Shown: piece after piece, positions 24,422 to 33,120 of the stretch
How the letters are laid out: every line of letters begins with the position of its first letter
How positions within the stretch are numbered: the first letter of the stretch is position 1
Source of the DNA: an uncultured Bacilli bacterium
GTDB taxonomy: Bacteria > Bacillota_I > Bacilli_A > RF39 > UBA660
Direction of reading: 5' to 3'
DNA length: 38,569 bases
Assembly: GCA_944359625.1 (NCBI GenBank)
Contig: CALVSW010000012.1
Span: 1-38,569, forward strand
The notes under the pieces: model-generated
Seen by the model: only the letters and a program-made list of their open reading frames with translations
Told to the model about the DNA's origin: nothing
Database searches by the model: none
Made by a program: the position numbers and the translations under genes

Positions 24422-25047
24422 CTATTTAATATTTTTCTAGCTTCTTTATAATTAGGATATCTCTTTTTTACTTCATTCCAAAAATAAATAGAATGATTAG
24501 GTTCTAAAAAATGACATAATTCATGAACTACGACATAATCTATTAAGCTTATGTCTTTTTTTATAAGTTCACTATTTAAAGTAATAGACATACTTTTTTG
24601 ATTATTTACTCCCCATCTTGTTTTCATACTTCTTACTTTCAATTTAAATTTAGGTAAATTAGAAAACAATTTTTGATATTTCTCTATTCTATTACTAAAA
24701 ACACGTAAGCATTCATCTTTATAAAATTTATTAAGCATTGCTTCATTTTTAACTAAAATAATATCATCTTCAATTTTAATATCTTTATAATTATTGTCAT
24801 AAATGACCGTATATTTATTTCCTAAATAATAATGAAACGACTCTTCTTCATCTTTTTTACTTTGTTTTTCATACATTTTAGTTAAAGATTTAATATTATT
24901 TTTTATAATATTTAAAATCTGTTCATTGCTAACTAATTTATTACAAGTTACATATAATTTACCATCTTTTACCCTTATATATAAATTTTTATTATTTTTG
25001 TACTCTACTACTATATCAAGATCTTTATTATTTATGCAGACCTGCAT
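24418..25047 (-). CDS. YgjP-like (M48-type) metallopeptidase
   Basis: A protein of about 209 residues of the YgjP/WSS1-like DUF45 group. The zinc motif HELCH with the third ligand in LEPNHSIYFWNEV lies near the C-terminus, after the conserved MKTRWGVNNQKSMSITLN. Substrates in bacteria are not established. The start overlaps the upstream unknown gene: ATG at 25047 overlaps it by 20 bases, and a GTG at 25068 is possible. The two are therefore translationally linked. Confidence 0.85.
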   Translation of the reverse strand: MQVCINNKDLDIVVEYKNNKNLYIRVKDGKLYVTCNKLVSNEQILNIIKNNIKSLTKMYEKQSKKDEEESFHYYLGNKYTVIYDNNYKDIKIEDDIILVKNEAMLNKFYKDECLRVFSNRIEKYQKLFSNLPKFKLKVRSMKTRWGVNNQKSMSITLNSELIKKDISLIDYVVVHELCHFLEPNHSIYFWNEVKKRYPNYKEARKILNS

Positions 25048-25492
25048 CTTCTTCCAATTCCTTTTCACTTAAAAATCTTTCAAGCATTTCACTAGCGTGT
25101 TCATTAGGTTGTAAGTAAAAATCATTACCTTTTGCTTCGCCATCAACAAGTTCTAAATCACTAATTATTTTTATATTATAATTATCAAATTCTTTAACAA
25201 GTCCTTTTAAGACTTCCATTTGATTTTTATCGTATTCCTTACCCAATAAAATAATTCCTGATAAAATATTATTCTTAGTTGTATTTAAAAAGACTATATT
25301 TTTAGCATAAACAAGAATTGTTCCTAATATTAATGGGGCTACTGTATAATCTAGTGATTTTAGAATAGGCCAATTAGGATATGCTTCTTTTATATAATTT
25401 AATAATGTAATACTGTGGCGAAAGTCATCTAAATTACCCCTAGGAATTATATTGCCAAATTTATCAATTATTATAACTTTACTATCTTTCAT
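25028..25492 (-). CDS. Unknown protein upstream of the YgjP-like peptidase
   Basis: A soluble protein of 154 residues that I do not recognise. The fold looks alpha/beta: short strands such as KVIIIDKFGNIIP and NIKIISDLELVDG alternate with helices, and the C-terminal 25 residues are acidic. The start at 25492 is decided by GGAG seven bases before it and by the promoter, whose -35 covers the upstream in-frame ATG. It overlaps the metallopeptidase gene and is likely expressed with it. Confidence 0.75.
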   Translation of the reverse strand: MKDSKVIIIDKFGNIIPRGNLDDFRHSITLLNYIKEAYPNWPILKSLDYTVAPLILGTILVYAKNIVFLNTTKNNILSGIILLGKEYDKNQMEVLKGLVKEFDNYNIKIISDLELVDGEAKGNDFYLQPNEHASEMLERFLSEKELEEDAGLHK

Positions 25493-25511
25493 AATATTAC
25501 TCCTCATACCC

Positions 25512-25540
25512 ATATTAGCACTTCTAAATATTAGTGTCAA
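25512..25540 (-). promoter_or_regulatory. Promoter of the unknown-peptidase gene pair
   Basis: Minus-strand TTGACA at 25540-25535, a 17-base spacer, TAATAT at 25517-25512; predicted start near 25505. A near-consensus promoter that rules out translation from the in-frame ATG at 25540. Confidence 0.8.
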
Positions 25541-25560
25541 AATTTTTAAAGTAATAACTT

Positions 25561-25588
25561 TAAAAAAAATAAGTTTATAAAAACTTAT
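25561..25588 (-). terminator. Terminator of the natAB-thioredoxin operon
   Basis: Minus-strand arms 25588-25581 (ATAAGTTT) and 25576-25569 (AAACTTAT) with a four-base loop, then seven or eight T. The stem contains the stop codon of the thioredoxin gene (25587-25585). Confidence 0.88.
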
Positions 25589-26136
25589 CTTAAATAATAT
25601 AAATCAAGGAAAGCTTTAATTACTTCTTCACTTGTAGCACCATTAAATGTATGGGTTACTTTACCATTTTCTATTATATAAGTAACTGGGGTTCCCGCAA
25701 AATAAATGTAATCATACATATTACGAATTTCATCATCAGAAAAATCGGTAACATCGATTGAATAAGCTTTTATATCATAACTTTCTAAAGCATTTTTAAA
25801 TAAAGGTTTAAAACTTTCACAAGCATCACAACCAGTTTTATCTAAAAATAAGATACTTCTTTTACTACTTTTAAATAAATCTTTAAAACCATCAAAATCA
25901 AGTTCTGTTATTGTGCCATTAGTATCTGGCAACTTATCAGTATTAACTTCGATATTAGGTGTAGGTTGCTCTAATTTATCTATATATTGAGCACTTGATT
26001 CTACATAATCCATATCAGTTTGTACAACATCTATTGTATCTCCATTATTTTTAAAGAAATAATAAATACCATAACAAACTATTCCTATCATTAAAACACT
26101 TAAAATTATAACTAAAATTGCTTTTTTATTTTTCAT
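25585..26136 (-). CDS. Membrane-anchored thioredoxin-like protein (CDAC)
   Basis: A 183-residue protein with an N-terminal membrane helix (about 6-28), an acidic linker, then a thioredoxin-fold domain (about 78-183). The active site is C-D-A-C (LFLDKTGCDACESFKPLF) and the cis-Pro loop is GTPVTYI. It should act outside the membrane on disulfides. It starts two bases after an ABC-2 permease gene, so it belongs to that operon. It is a second extracytoplasmic thioredoxin in this window, distinct from the CPWC one at 7980-8591. Confidence 0.85.
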   Translation of the reverse strand: MKNKKAILVIILSVLMIGIVCYGIYYFFKNNGDTIDVVQTDMDYVESSAQYIDKLEQPTPNIEVNTDKLPDTNGTITELDFDGFKDLFKSSKRSILFLDKTGCDACESFKPLFKNALESYDIKAYSIDVTDFSDDEIRNMYDYIYFAGTPVTYIIENGKVTHTFNGATSEEVIKAFLDLYYLR

Positions 26137-26138
26137 TA

Positions 26139-27440
26139 TTATTTACCTCGTAAAGATTTAAACATCTTTTTCCATAATCCTGAACTTGAATAATTTAATA
26201 TTCCAACTTTATAAATTCGAATACCGTATTTAAATAATAAATAACAAGTTCCAAGTAATAATATAACACTTATACCTAAATCAAGCAAGGTAGTTTGCAT
26301 TAAAGCATATGTAATTGGAGCAACTAAACAAGATATAAAAGGAATATAACTTACTATTTTTATAAAAATAGATCCTTGAAACATAGAAGCCATTATCCCA
26401 ATATAATATCCAGCCATTAATAAAAACATTAAAGGTGTTTGTAATTGTTGATAATCTTCAATTGAAGTAGTCATCGATGCTAGTATTCCAGCTAATAAGG
26501 CATAAGCAAGAAAGCTAAAAATAAATAAAATAATTAAAAGAGGAATAGCACTTCCAATTTGAGGGAGGATACTACTAAGATTTAATCCTTCTAATAAACC
26601 ATTAACATCATTTAGAATATTAAATGAACCTGTTGTTAAAACTCTTACCGCTCCTCCTAATAATGTATAAACTAAAATTAAGAATGATTGTAATAAAACA
26701 AAACCCGTTGAAGCAACAATTTTAGATAAAAAATGCATTTTAGGAGAAACATTGGAAATAATTATTTCCATACTCTTAGTAGATTTTTCATCGTTTATTT
26801 CTGCTCCTATCATTTGAACTAATAATATTATTAAAATAAAAAAGGGTATTAAAAATATTAACATCATCGAAGCACCAGCTAATTCCCGTGATTCACTATC
26901 TAACTCTTCAGTATTAGTTACTATTTTTTCCATTGAAATTGGTGATAAAATCCTATTTAATTCATTAGCATCTATGCCACTAGTAGCAAGAGCATAGCTC
27001 GATTTAATCTCGGATAAGCTATTACTTATAATTGTTGAGGTAATCGTATCTAATGGTTCATAAGAATATACAGTTGATTTCATATATTCTTCATCATCAT
27101 ATACAATATTAATAACTATATCGGTATTATCTTTATTTAATTTCTTAGTTAAATTTTCAATAGAATCAGTACTATTTTCAACTTCAAATTTAAAACTACC
27201 ATTTAATAACTCATTATTATTATTTAATAAATCATTTAGAGAACTAGCATAACCAGTCTCATCTAAAACATATACTTTTGTAATATCTTCAAAATCCCCA
27301 CCAAAATAACTAATTATTTTATCAATATTTAAAATACCAATCATAAGGATTAATAAAATAATATTAATAATTTTAAACCATTTTGTATCAATCTTCTTTT
27401 TAATACTTTCTTTTATTAAGAACTTAACTTTATTTTTCAT
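26139..27440 (-). CDS. ABC-2 type exporter permease, NatB-like
   Basis: A 433-residue membrane protein: one N-terminal helix (about 22-40), a large extracytoplasmic part (about 45-185), then five or six helices from about 190 to 420, including the conserved MIGAEINDEKSTKSMEIIISNVSPKMHFLSKI that follows the second helix. This is the layout of NatB/ABC-2 permeases. The substrate is unknown; NatAB-like systems move sodium or lipophilic compounds in other species. Its start overlaps the ATPase gene by 11 bases. Confidence 0.88.
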   Translation of the reverse strand: MKNKVKFLIKESIKKKIDTKWFKIINIILLILMIGILNIDKIISYFGGDFEDITKVYVLDETGYASSLNDLLNNNNELLNGSFKFEVENSTDSIENLTKKLNKDNTDIVINIVYDDEEYMKSTVYSYEPLDTITSTIISNSLSEIKSSYALATSGIDANELNRILSPISMEKIVTNTEELDSESRELAGASMMLIFLIPFFILIILLVQMIGAEINDEKSTKSMEIIISNVSPKMHFLSKIVASTGFVLLQSFLILVYTLLGGAVRVLTTGSFNILNDVNGLLEGLNLSSILPQIGSAIPLLIILFIFSFLAYALLAGILASMTTSIEDYQQLQTPLMFLLMAGYYIGIMASMFQGSIFIKIVSYIPFISCLVAPITYALMQTTLLDLGISVILLLGTCYLLFKYGIRIYKVGILNYSSSGLWKKMFKSLRGK

Positions 27441-28326
27441 AAGCTTCCCCTACTTTTTCAATAAATATTTCATTTAATGTAGCCTCTTCAACACAAAATT
27501 TAGTAATATTTTTTTGTTTTGCAACATAACTAAACACTTTAGGAACAACCGTATCATCTTTTACTTTTACGATAATTTCACTATTTTCTTCTACGGCTAA
27601 AACACCATCAATATCTTTCAATTTTTCAATGTCTACATCTCCAACTATATGAATATTTTTTTTACCAAATTGTTTTTTTATTTCATGTAGATTTCCCTGA
27701 AGTACACTTTTACCATGTACTAAAATAAGAAGTTTTTCACAAAATAATTCAACATGTTCCATTCGGTGAGAAGAAAATATTATTGAAGTCCCCTTACTTT
27801 TTAATTCTTTAATAATTGTCATAAATAAATCAACATTTAATGGATCTAAGCCACTAAAAGGCTCATCTAAAATTAATAATTTAGGTTCATTTATTATAGC
27901 TGTAATAAACTGCACTTTTTGTTGGTTTCCTTTACTAAGTTCTTTTATCTTCTTATCTTTATAATCAGTTATTTTTAATCGTTCTAAAAAATAATCTAAT
28001 TTTCTTAAAATATCTTCCTCTTTCATTCCTTTTAATATTCCATAATAAATAACTTGTTCTTTAACTGTTAACTTTAATAATAAACTTCTTTCTTCTGTTA
28101 AAAAGCCTATTTTATCAGTAACACTGTAATCAATTGGTTTACCATCTAAAGTGATAGTACCACTATCCTTTTCTAATAAGCCAATTATCATACGAAAAGT
28201 TGTTGTTTTGCCAGCACCATTGACTCCTAATAAACCAAATATTTCACCATCAGCTACCTCAAAAGATAAATTATCTACTGCTTTTAAAGTACCATAACTT
28301 TTACTTACATTTTCTACTTTTAACAT
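27430..28326 (-). CDS. ABC transporter ATP-binding protein, NatA-like
   Basis: A 298-residue ATPase that pairs with the NatB-like permease. Walker A GVNGAGKTT (about 34-42), signature LSKGNQQK, Walker B LLILDEPFSGLDP, and H-loop SSHRMEH. A C-terminal DUF4162-like extension (about 225-298) is typical of this subfamily. AGGAG precedes the ATG. It heads the operon natA-natB-thioredoxin. Confidence 0.93.
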   Translation of the reverse strand: MLKVENVSKSYGTLKAVDNLSFEVADGEIFGLLGVNGAGKTTTFRMIIGLLEKDSGTITLDGKPIDYSVTDKIGFLTEERSLLLKLTVKEQVIYYGILKGMKEEDILRKLDYFLERLKITDYKDKKIKELSKGNQQKVQFITAIINEPKLLILDEPFSGLDPLNVDLFMTIIKELKSKGTSIIFSSHRMEHVELFCEKLLILVHGKSVLQGNLHEIKKQFGKKNIHIVGDVDIEKLKDIDGVLAVEENSEIIVKVKDDTVVPKVFSYVAKQKNITKFCVEEATLNEIFIEKVGEAYEK

Positions 28327-28375
28327 AATTAATCTCCTAAAATTAATTATACATTAATATTCTATTTTTGCAAAG

Positions 28376-28397
28376 AAAAAAGCGTTTTTAATCGCTT
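28376..28397 (-). terminator. Terminator of giant gene A
   Basis: Minus-strand arms 28397-28393 (AAGCG) and 28384-28380 (CGCTT), then five or six T. The stem starts inside the 3' end of the gene, whose stop is at 28390-28388. Confidence 0.75.
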
Positions 28398-31300
28398 TTA
28401 TCATTATCGGTATTATCATTTACTACTACACAGCCATAACTTTCCAGTTCATTTAAGAACACTGAATCATATTTTTTTAATGTAAAATCATTAAATCCTA
28501 AATCAGATGCTTCTTGCTGAGCATTATATTCTCTAATTCTAGCAGCACATGTTGGATCTAATATTAAGCTATATTCTGGTTCTTCAGAATAAATACTTTC
28601 TCCTTTTTCCTCTATTTCGGAGATAACTGTATCTATTTCTAAACCATCAGATGTAGCACCAATCCAATTGAACCCACGGCTTTCATCATCATTAGGGAAT
28701 AAATTATTAAGAGATACAACTTTTGAAAAGAATTCTAGTTTATTATCAATACTACTAGCATTATTAACATAGTTATTTCCAGAACTAATTCCACCTGATG
28801 GCGAACCTCCTACACTTGATGAAAAACTTCCATCAATTACACCTGTACCACTACAGCAGAAATTCTTTCCACATGCAGCATTATATTGATCAATCGTATT
28901 TTGGGAAATAACCATTTTTCCTAAGGCCTCAACATAACTACAACAATTATCATTTAATAACTGAGTTATACAATCATCTAAAGTAGCATCATTACTACAG
29001 GTTTGACTAGAATATATTGATTGGCAATTAGCACCTTCATTTGGCGTATTACCGCCATCCTCTTCTTCTCCTGTTTCCGTTTCCTCAGTTGGTGGTGTTG
29101 TTGGATCATCCTCACAATTTGGATCATCTACAGCACAAACACTATAATCGCATAAATAATCATTTTTCTCATATCCAGTTATAGAACCAATCGCACTATT
29201 GATAAAGTTATCGACTATTCCTATACCAGTAGATACTTCAATAGTTGGCAATATAGAAACATATCCACTAGATCCTAGTACACGCCCATACTGGGTTTCA
29301 TTTGGAAAATACTGACCTACATTTTCAAAAGTTAATTTATATAAATAATCCCCTGGTCGTGTTGTTAACTTTATCGGATATACTAATCCATCTGTATCAA
29401 TTAACTCACTATCTTCCGTCATTGGAGTTAATGATACTATTCCTTTATCTGGAGTAGTGAAAAACGAATATTTCGGCTTATAATAAATAAATGCTTTATT
29501 AGAGAATATTCTTATTGCTTCTTGTAAAAACAAACTAAATACGGTTTCTAAATTAACGCCACCAGTTAATCCAACACCAGGATATCCATACATAGCTATG
29601 CTTGCTAAACGCCGGATGTAAAAGTAAAAATCATCAGGATTCAAATTAACGTACGATTTATCAGATATAACACCTAAATCAAATAATGAAACAGCTGTTG
29701 AAATTATATTTGCTGAATTAGATATTTCTACATCTTTTTTTTCAATACCAAAAATTGATGATTCAACACCAGAAATTATTGATGATACTAAACCATCCAA
29801 AAGACTATTTCCAGTAGATGGTGCGTTAATACCAGGTTTGCATTCAGTATACATATTATCTACTTCAGTCATTTCATTACAATATAAATTGTAGCTAAAT
29901 GGATATTCTGGTTCATTATCAATTTCTAATTGTGTATCATTAAGAATCATATTTATATATTCTTGTTCATCATAGTCAAAATCTAATTCAACTTGATATT
30001 CATAGTTTTTTCCACTATTCCATCTTGTACAATCTTTAATATAATCAGTTTTTTCAATTAATAAATCCCTTGTATCATTATAATTTTTAGCATTAGATAT
30101 AACGGATGCAACCACTTTAGCAATTCCTAGTGCTAGTTGAATATTTTTTGCTTGTTCTGGAGGAATATTTGACCCGTGACATGTAAATACGGCTGTACAT
30201 TTTACAGTTTCAGCTGCGCCACCGCCAGTAATTATTGTAGCAATAACTCCTCCTACACTTACAGCTGCTTTTACAGTTTCTAAATAAGGTTGATCTCCGC
30301 TAGGAATTGTGCCTGAATCTAAATCTAAAAATTGATTTATAATGCTTTCAAATAAATTTGGATTCTCTTCGCCTTCTATTTTTCCAATAAAACTTGCATT
30401 GTTTGATGAATTTCCTGTTTTTTTCTCTTCAGATTTAACAATATTTGCTGCAATTACATCTTTTTCTTCTTCATCTTGATACTCAAATTCATATTGCTCA
30501 TATTCAAAATCATAATTATATTCAGCAACATAACCATATGGACGTTTTGATGATGGGGGAAGTGCTAAGCAGACTCCTTGTGCAATGTTTGCTGTTGCAG
30601 AAATTACATCCATGCTATCACATCCTGGTGGTACAACCCTAACATTATTTTTATATTTTTGAACATTTTCTGGTGTCAATAACCATTTTAACATTCCTAT
30701 ATAATAATAATATCTATTTAGATAAGTTAACATATTATTTTTTAAAATTGTTGCGTCTTCGATATATTGATCTACTAATATTTCACTAGTTACACAAGAT
30801 TTTTGGGTTGCTACTCCTGCTATAGTATGGGTATACCCATCTAAGTTAACAGGAATATATCTTCCTTGACTGAAATCTCCTAATCCTCCAGGTAAACGGA
30901 AAGCAAAATCTTCTTTACAAGCTATCTTACAATAATCATTTTCAACGACATTATAATCATTACCAGCTGGATCTTGTTTATCAATAACACAATTATCCCA
31001 GTCAACTGCCATTGTATTAAGATTAACTCCTTCAACAATATAATTAGTATTAGAAGTTGGTAGGCAAAGAAATGACTGAAATGTAAAACATTTTGCTTCT
31101 TCACCACAAGTCTCAGAAGTAGGGCTTTCTGCCTCAGCTCCTAAACGAACTTTACCTTGTTTATTAAATATTAAAAATCTTTGATAATTATTTGCATCGT
31201 TAGCATTAGTAGCATGTACAATAAAAACATTAGAAATCGAGTAATCATCAGAATATTCGCCAGATACTTCAACTTTTATTTCACATATATTTTCATCAAA

Positions 31301-32998
31301 ATTATCATTAGATTTTATAGTAATTGTATTAGTCTTTTCACCATTAGAATTTTCCCAATTATTCAATCCTTCAACGGTAAACATTTCAGAGATATCTTGA
31401 CCAGCAGCATTTTTAATAACTACTTTTAAATTACTAATGTTTGATGTATCTTCAATATTACTAGCAGTAATAATAAACTTAATACCATCTTTTATTTCGT
31501 CGCCTTCACCTTTTTCAATTGAAAGTTTGGCTGATAAACTCTCTATATAATCTTTGTTAGTACTTGTTGCCTTTTCGACTACTTGATTATATATTTCGGC
31601 TGCTTTAGCAGGTGTAATACTTCCATTTAAGTATGCATTCAAATTAGAAGAATGATTTCCGGTTAAAAAGCCACCAGAATCTGTACTATAATTTTTAACT
31701 AAAAATCTAGCTACTTGAGTTGAAATAAACAAACCTTCATCAGTCTTATTTTTTATGTAATAATCAGTATATAAATAATATATTGCACGTCCAAATATTG
31801 TATCTAAGGCAAGTTCCGATTCAATTGTGTAATCTATATTATTTGGATTATCTCTAGCTGGATCTATACAAAATGCATCATATTCAGTTTCTTGATCATC
31901 TTCACATGCTGCTTTAGCAGTGTAAGCAATTAAATAATTCCCTGCTGGATGCTTATAACCTCCCCAATTATAATTAGTTGGATCATAAGAAGATGATAAT
32001 AACCTATTATTAGGCCTACGCATATCTATTTTTAAATTTTTACATACGCCACTTGCGGCATCGCCTTCAGCCATACTTCCATTATTTGCTGTACCACAAT
32101 TATCATCTATATCACAAACTTGAAAACTTCCAGCTGTACTACCAGCTGATGCGACTTGAAAATGCCACCATTCAGAAACAAGCGTTTCAAAACCAACACT
32201 TGTCATAATTGAACTTAAAGTATTGGCATTATCATTGTTATGATCTAATGTAGCACGCCAACTCAACTCGTGAATTGCAGATTGCATAGTTAATTCTTGA
32301 CCACCTTGTGTCAATGTTAGGTCTAACGCTACACCTAAATTATGTTTAGAAACGCCACGAGATAAAAAATAGCTTACACTCCATTTTTTTCCATTTGGAT
32401 CATTTAACATATCGTTCTTTACTGCTTGATTACTGTTAAGATACGCATTTAAAGTAGTATAAGTTTTTTGAGTAACTTCACTTGGACGATAAGCATCATA
32501 TATCTTTAACCCGTATCCTTTAGCAGCGGCAGCTAAAGCAGCAGTTTTAAATTTTTGGGCAACTGGATATAATAATGGTACTAAACTTGATGATTTATAA
32601 TATTTATTTCCAGTTATTCCAGGAATTGATTGACCATTTATTTTATAAATATTACCGCTACCATTTGTTATATTATAACTAACATTACCTACACCAGTTA
32701 AATAATCTGGTAAATTTACCAAACAAACGTTAGCATCAATATATCCCTCTTGTTCGTTAAAGTAAATAGCAAATTTACCATTAACAGGTTCTTTTTTTGC
32801 TGCAAATGCTTGACCATAAGTTGCTTCAATTGTTCCTAATGAATTACCTGATGCATCAGTAACGTCCACGTTAGTAATTGGCCATACTCGCATACTATAT
32901 TCGCTTGGAATTCCTTCAAATGCTTTTACACTATCGAATATGCATAGGGTAAAAAAGATTGTAAATATTAAAATAATTTTAATTATATTTTGTTTCAC
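28388..32998 (-). CDS. Giant secreted protein A: SH3-like, M15 peptidase, thioester-like domain
   Basis: About 1,536 residues with a signal peptide. The start is GTG at 32998, eight bases after GGAG. In order: an SH3-like segment (about 30-95); an M15 VanX/VanY-type peptidase (about 105-290) with all zinc/catalytic residues (Arg in DAYRP, H and D in KHNLGVALDL, E and H in EWWH); a thioester-domain-like region (about 320-460) with FCIDP and STQVARF 51 residues apart; an Ig-like stretch; then a long Cys-rich body shared with protein B. No LPXTG or C-terminal membrane helix, so surface retention is unexplained. The M15 part predicts peptidoglycan stem-peptide cleavage; the thioester part predicts covalent binding to a target (both inference). 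Confidence 0.8.
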   Translation of the reverse strand: MKQNIIKIILIFTIFFTLCIFDSVKAFEGIPSEYSMRVWPITNVDVTDASGNSLGTIEATYGQAFAAKKEPVNGKFAIYFNEQEGYIDANVCLVNLPDYLTGVGNVSYNITNGSGNIYKINGQSIPGITGNKYYKSSSLVPLLYPVAQKFKTAALAAAAKGYGLKIYDAYRPSEVTQKTYTTLNAYLNSNQAVKNDMLNDPNGKKWSVSYFLSRGVSKHNLGVALDLTLTQGGQELTMQSAIHELSWRATLDHNNDNANTLSSIMTSVGFETLVSEWWHFQVASAGSTAGSFQVCDIDDNCGTANNGSMAEGDAASGVCKNLKIDMRRPNNRLLSSSYDPTNYNWGGYKHPAGNYLIAYTAKAACEDDQETEYDAFCIDPARDNPNNIDYTIESELALDTIFGRAIYYLYTDYYIKNKTDEGLFISTQVARFLVKNYSTDSGGFLTGNHSSNLNAYLNGSITPAKAAEIYNQVVEKATSTNKDYIESLSAKLSIEKGEGDEIKDGIKFIITASNIEDTSNISNLKVVIKNAAGQDISEMFTVEGLNNWENSNGEKTNTITIKSNDNFDENICEIKVEVSGEYSDDYSISNVFIVHATNANDANNYQRFLIFNKQGKVRLGAEAESPTSETCGEEAKCFTFQSFLCLPTSNTNYIVEGVNLNTMAVDWDNCVIDKQDPAGNDYNVVENDYCKIACKEDFAFRLPGGLGDFSQGRYIPVNLDGYTHTIAGVATQKSCVTSEILVDQYIEDATILKNNMLTYLNRYYYYIGMLKWLLTPENVQKYKNNVRVVPPGCDSMDVISATANIAQGVCLALPPSSKRPYGYVAEYNYDFEYEQYEFEYQDEEEKDVIAANIVKSEEKKTGNSSNNASFIGKIEGEENPNLFESIINQFLDLDSGTIPSGDQPYLETVKAAVSVGGVIATIITGGGAAETVKCTAVFTCHGSNIPPEQAKNIQLALGIAKVVASVISNAKNYNDTRDLLIEKTDYIKDCTRWNSGKNYEYQVELDFDYDEQEYINMILNDTQLEIDNEPEYPFSYNLYCNEMTEVDNMYTECKPGINAPSTGNSLLDGLVSSIISGVESSIFGIEKKDVEISNSANIISTAVSLFDLGVISDKSYVNLNPDDFYFYIRRLASIAMYGYPGVGLTGGVNLETVFSLFLQEAIRIFSNKAFIYYKPKYSFFTTPDKGIVSLTPMTEDSELIDTDGLVYPIKLTTRPGDYLYKLTFENVGQYFPNETQYGRVLGSSGYVSILPTIEVSTGIGIVDNFINSAIGSITGYEKNDYLCDYSVCAVDDPNCEDDPTTPPTEETETGEEEDGGNTPNEGANCQSIYSSQTCSNDATLDDCITQLLNDNCCSYVEALGKMVISQNTIDQYNAACGKNFCCSGTGVIDGSFSSSVGGSPSGGISSGNNYVNNASSIDNKLEFFSKVVSLNNLFPNDDESRGFNWIGATSDGLEIDTVISEIEEKGESIYSEEPEYSLILDPTCAARIREYNAQQEASDLGFNDFTLKKYDSVFLNELESYGCVVVNDNTDNDKSD
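28409..29541. repeat. Near-identical segment 1, copy in gene A (partner 33133-34265)
   Basis: Offset 4,724 bases from the copy in gene B. Reading both copies in parallel I find one difference inside the block (28444 C versus 33168 T), with another at the boundary (29542). The flanking coding sequence is clearly diverged. This points to recent gene conversion. Confidence 0.85.
30756..31027. repeat. Identical 272-bp segment 2, copy in gene A (partner 35510-35781)
   Basis: I find no difference between the copies over 272 bases (offset 4,754), while sequence on both sides differs at many sites. It encodes the region from the TQKSCVTSEILVDQYIEDAT block back to DWDNCVIDKQDP. Confidence 0.85.
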
Positions 32999-33045
32999 TA
33001 AAACCACTCCAACTTCCAGTCAATAGTCTTTCTACTTTCATAATA

Positions 33046-33074
33046 ATTTTAACATTATAATTTTAAATCTACAA
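33046..33074 (-). promoter_or_regulatory. Promoter of giant gene A
   Basis: Minus-strand TTGTAG at 33074-33069, a 17-base spacer ending in TGT, then TAAAAT at 33051-33046: an extended -10. It nearly repeats the promoter at 38371-38399, including ATTTCTTGTA upstream and AAAATTATT downstream. Confidence 0.7.
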
Positions 33075-33082
33075 GAAATATT

Positions 33083-33115
33083 AAAAAATCTTATCATTTT
33101 AAGATAAGATTTTTT
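33083..33115. terminator. Bidirectional terminator between giant genes A and B
   Basis: A perfect 13-bp stem, arms 33083-33095 and 33103-33115 with a seven-base loop, A/T-runs on both sides. It ends the operon that includes gene B, just before the promoter of gene A. Confidence 0.9.
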
Positions 33116-33120
33116 TATAT

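Noticed and set aside
30445-31429. Three ORFs inside giant gene A (plus 30445-30642, minus 30922-31107, plus 31181-31429)
   Set aside because: They lie within the coding frame of gene A on either strand, lack ribosome sites, and the 30922 one recurs only because gene B has the same sequence.
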